NCBI GenBank assembly: GCA_018335765.1
Contig: JAGXRU010000242.1
Location: forward strand, 1-8,298
DNA from: Alkaliphilus sp.
Lineage (GTDB): Bacteria; Bacillota; Clostridia; Peptostreptococcales; Thermotaleaceae
Reading direction: 5' to 3'
DNA: 8,298 nucleotides
Below are positions 6,351 to 8,298 of this stretch, piece by piece (positions within the stretch are counted from its first letter, which is position 1; each line of letters starts with the position of its first letter). A program made the translations under genes and the position numbers. The notes under the pieces are model-generated. The model was given only the letters and a program-made list of their open reading frames with translations. It searched no databases and had not been told where the DNA came from.

Positions 6351-6398
6351 ATAAAGGTTTTACTAACATATTTTTGTTTATTTAAATTAAACCTTTAT
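6351..6398 (-). repeat. Ten-base inverted repeat spanning the dnaA stop; possible weak terminator
   Basis: ATAAAGGTTT at 6351-6360 pairs perfectly with AAACCTTTAT at 6389-6398 across a 28-base loop. One arm covers the last dnaA codons. The stem has few GC pairs, the loop is long and no clean T-run follows on the minus strand, so it would be at best a weak terminator. It might instead be an mRNA-stability stem or chance. Confidence 0.4.
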
Positions 6399-7721
6399 AT
6401 CTTTAATAATGCTTTCAACTTTATTTTTAATAACACTATCTAAGAGAAGATCACTTTTAATTTTATCGTAGGCATGAATAACTGTAGTATGATCTCTGCC
6501 TCCAAATTCTTCGCCAACTTTTGGAAGAGATAAATCTGTAAGTTCTCTACTTAAATACATAGCAATTTGCCTAGGATAAGATATTGATCTATTCCTTCGT
6601 TTAGAAACAAAATCTTCTATTTTAATTCCACAGTGATCAGCCACAACTTCTTTTATTAATTGAACGGTTATTTGTTTTGGTCTACTAGAGGATATTATAT
6701 CCTTTAGAGCTTCACTGGCTAATTCTATTGTTACCTCTTTATTTGTTAAAGAAGAATATGCAACGATTCGTATAAGAGCACCCTCTAATTCACGAATGTT
6801 GGATTGTATTTTTTTTGCGATATGATGCATTACTTCGTTTGGTACATCAATACCTTCTACATCAGCTTTTTTGCGAAGAATAGCTATCCTTGTTTCTAAA
6901 TCAGGAGGTTGTATATCTGCAATCAGACCCCATTCAAATCTTGAACGCAAACGATCTTCAAGAGTAGGTATCTCCTTAGGAGGTCTGTCACTGGATATTA
7001 TTATTTGTTTATTTGCTTCGTGTAGTGCATTAAAGGTATGAAAAAATTCTTCTTGAGTTCTTTCTTTACCGGCAATAAATTGAATATCATCTACTAATAA
7101 AACATCTACCGTTCTATATCTATTTCTGAATTCAACGTTTTTATCATCTCGAATAGAGTTAATCAACTCATTAGTAAATTTTTCTGAAGAAACGTACACT
7201 ACCTTGGTATTAGGGCTTTGGCTTAAAATAAAATGACCAATGGCATGCATTAAATGTGTTTTTCCTAGTCCTACTCCGCCATAAATAAAAAGTGGATTAT
7301 AGGCTTTGGCAGGTGATTCTGAAACTGCTAAAGATGCTGCGTGGGCAAAACGGTTACTGTTACCTATTACGAAGGTATCAAAAACATATTTTGGATTTAA
7401 ATTCAAATTATCAAATGAATCGGAATTTCTCTCTTGTCGTGTTGAAAGAGTAGCTTTTTGATATTGTTCACTTCCGGGGACAATAAATTCCAAATGATAT
7501 TCTTGAGTGGTAATTTGTTTTATTGCATTCATTATTAAATAAGAAAATCTAGCCTCTAATATTCCTTTAGAAAAGTCATTGGCAACTTCCAAAAATACAG
7601 TATTGCCTTTTATAGATATAGGATTTAAGGGCTTGATCCATGTATTGAAGCTCATTTCTGTCAGTTCAGTCATAATTAAATTCAGAGATCTTTGCCATAT
7701 TTCAGATAAGGTATTGCTCAT
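6387..7721 (-). CDS. dnaA: Chromosomal replication initiator DnaA
   Basis: The AAA+ initiator that binds DnaA boxes, opens oriC and recruits the helicase, 444 residues, typical for Firmicutes. Domain I (1-80) holds IWQRSLNLIMTELTEMSFNTWIKP, a helicase/DnaA contact region; domain II (about 85-108) is a short linker. The AAA+ core has Walker A GGVGLGKT (148-155), Walker B LLVDDIQF (208-215), sensor 1 around ISSDRPP (242-248), the SRFEWG arginine finger R261, and sensor 2 NIRELEGA (308-315). Domain IV ends with the DnaA signature SLPKVGEEFGGRDHTTVIHA (398-417), which reads the box. The ATG at 7721 has GGGGGG at 7730-7735, 8 bases upstream. DnaA boxes flank the gene on both sides. Those upstream suggest autoregulation, though I could not fix the promoter. 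Confidence 0.98.
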   Translation of the reverse strand: MSNTLSEIWQRSLNLIMTELTEMSFNTWIKPLNPISIKGNTVFLEVANDFSKGILEARFSYLIMNAIKQITTQEYHLEFIVPGSEQYQKATLSTRQERNSDSFDNLNLNPKYVFDTFVIGNSNRFAHAASLAVSESPAKAYNPLFIYGGVGLGKTHLMHAIGHFILSQSPNTKVVYVSSEKFTNELINSIRDDKNVEFRNRYRTVDVLLVDDIQFIAGKERTQEEFFHTFNALHEANKQIIISSDRPPKEIPTLEDRLRSRFEWGLIADIQPPDLETRIAILRKKADVEGIDVPNEVMHHIAKKIQSNIRELEGALIRIVAYSSLTNKEVTIELASEALKDIISSSRPKQITVQLIKEVVADHCGIKIEDFVSKRRNRSISYPRQIAMYLSRELTDLSLPKVGEEFGGRDHTTVIHAYDKIKSDLLLDSVIKNKVESIIKDIKV

Positions 7722-7784
7722 TAAAAAGTCCCCCCAACAAGAAAAAAATAAATAAATTAATGATTAAAAAGAAAAAATTATTAA

Positions 7785-7818
7785 ATATACACACCTTATC
7801 CACAGAAAATGTGCATAA
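7785..7818. promoter_or_regulatory. DnaA-box cluster nearest dnaA, with a facing pair
   Basis: TTATCCACA at 7796-7804 (plus) and TTATGCACA at 7810-7818 (minus) face each other across 5 bases. A one-mismatch box, ATATACACA, lies at 7785-7793. At 64 to 97 bases before the dnaA ATG, they are well placed to act on the dnaA promoter or leader as well as in the origin. Confidence 0.8.
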
Positions 7819-7877
7819 TAAAACTCTGCTCTTAATTAATATTGTATAAATTTTATAAATCGGGATATTAATATTCT

Positions 7878-7933
7878 TGTGGATAAAAAATGAAGGGCTG
7901 AGAAAATATTATTAATTATTTTTATTATCCACA
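7878..7933. promoter_or_regulatory. Two perfect DnaA boxes, inverted
   Basis: TTATCCACA is present on the minus strand at 7878-7886 and on the plus strand at 7925-7933, 47 bases apart start to start. The DNA between them is mainly A and T. Confidence 0.8.
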
Positions 7934-8022
7934 AAAAATAAAATTCAAACAAATAGTTATTAACAAGAAAATAAAGCGTAAATTAGCAAAAATAAAAAAA
8001 GAAAAGTTAGCGAAATATCAAG

Positions 8023-8055
8023 TTATACACATCGTTATCCACAACTTGTGAATAT
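8023..8055. promoter_or_regulatory. Three DnaA boxes on a 12-base period
   Basis: TTATACACA (8023-8031) and TTATCCACA (8035-8043), both plus and exact, are followed by a one-mismatch minus box, ATATTCACA (8047-8055). Starts are exactly 12 bases apart, close to one helical turn, which would favour cooperative DnaA binding on nearly one face. This is the densest box group in the window. Confidence 0.8.
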
Positions 8056-8145
8056 ATGTGAATTTGTTAAAAACAAAATACACATATAAACAGCTTTTTA
8101 TAATCATATCAAATAAATCAAAAGGTTTCAATGATACTTAAAAAA

Positions 8146-8186
8146 TTATCCACAAAAAAAGAATAGTCCAAATATTTTCATCCACA
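8146..8186 (+). promoter_or_regulatory. DnaA boxes next to the outward promoter
   Basis: An exact TTATCCACA at 8146-8154 and a one-mismatch TCATCCACA at 8178-8186 share one orientation. The second lies 23 bases upstream of the -35 at 8210. A weaker TCCACA partial match follows at 8191-8196. DnaA bound here could affect the outward promoter. Confidence 0.7.
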
Positions 8187-8209
8187 TATCTCCACAGGAA
8201 ATTAGATTC

Positions 8210-8238
8210 TTGACATATGACAAGTGTGAAGTTATAAT
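8210..8238 (+). promoter_or_regulatory. Consensus sigmaA promoter pointing out of the window, probably for rpmH
   Basis: TTGACA (8210-8215) and TATAAT (8233-8238) are separated by exactly 17 bases, a complete match to the housekeeping promoter consensus. Transcription would start near 8245 and run rightwards. A GAGGA ribosome binding site appears at 8288-8292, so a start codon is expected just past the edge. In Firmicutes the gene divergent from dnaA is normally rpmH (ribosomal protein L34), and such a strong promoter suits a ribosomal protein gene. The gene itself is not visible. Confidence 0.85.
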
Positions 8239-8298
8239 TATTTAGTAAATGTTCATTTTTACATGCAATTAAACTTTTAATATATATGAGGAATTTTG

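Larger units (their letters stand above)
7722..8209. other. oriC: Upstream half of the replication origin (oriC)
   Basis: This gene-free region before dnaA is extremely AT-rich and carries seven exact TTATNCACA boxes: 7796-7804, 7925-7933, 8023-8031, 8035-8043 and 8146-8154 on plus, 7810-7818 and 7878-7886 on minus. One-mismatch boxes lie at 7785-7793, 7957-7965 and 8178-8186 (plus) and 8047-8055 (minus). Box density, the adjacent dnaA gene and the divergent promoter beyond it identify the origin. The stretch 7737-7790 is almost purely A and T. The dnaA promoter must also lie here, but several weak candidates exist and none stands out. I see no small gene. Confidence 0.92.

Noticed and set aside
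6281..6368. Nine-base inverted repeat TGTTAGTAA (6281-6289) with TTACTAACA (6360-6368)
   Set aside because: The 70-base separation and low GC make a stable hairpin unlikely; chance is the simplest explanation.
7737..7900. A specific dnaA promoter
   Set aside because: Several weak -10-like AT strings exist on the minus strand, but none pairs with a convincing -35 at 16-18 bases, so no position is called.
1..8298. Mobile element, prophage, CRISPR array, tRNA/rRNA or a new defence-type system
   Set aside because: All frames are accounted for by conserved origin-region genes, and I saw no regularly spaced long repeats, transposase-like or integrase-like reading frames, or RNA gene signatures.

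Overview
The window looks like the replication-origin region of a low-GC Gram-positive bacterium, most likely of the class Clostridia or a close relative. Three things point there: the very AT-rich DNA, the strong purine-rich ribosome binding sites, and the gene order dnaA, dnaN, yaaA (S4 protein), recF, remB (DUF370), gyrB, gyrA. I cannot name the genus. Every gene in the window is on the minus strand, so replication leaving oriC towards lower coordinates runs in the same direction as transcription. At the right edge a consensus plus-strand promoter faces out of the window, where rpmH is expected in this class of origin.

Layout from right to left: the outward promoter (8210-8238); an upstream origin region of about 0.58 kb with seven perfect TTATNCACA DnaA boxes (7722-8209); dnaA (6387-7721); a second origin half between dnaA and dnaN (6148-6386) with a perfect DnaA box, two overlapping near-consensus boxes and a run of five DnaA-trio units beside AT-rich DNA; dnaN (5044-6147); an intrinsic terminator (5003-5041); yaaA and recF (3601-4973); a promoter with an upstream tandem repeat (3520-3589); remB, gyrB and an AI-2E/YtvI-type membrane protein gene (107-3487); and the first 21 codons of gyrA (1-65).

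The genes form the replication initiation and chromosome maintenance block. DnaA opens the origin, DnaN is the sliding clamp, RecF acts at gaps and stalled forks, and GyrB/GyrA relieve positive supercoils. YaaA is a small ribosome-associated S4 protein and RemB is a small DUF370 protein. The least expected gene is the membrane protein between gyrB and gyrA.

Several starts were chosen by eye from the ribosome binding site: dnaN at 6147, gyrB at 3135, remB at 3487, recF at a TTG at 4734, and the membrane protein at a TTG at 1180. Longer in-frame starts exist for each, but they overlap or abut the Shine-Dalgarno sequence. I see no mobile element, CRISPR array, tRNA, rRNA or clearly new system. 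The interest lies in the detailed architecture of the bipartite origin and in the regulatory sites between genes.
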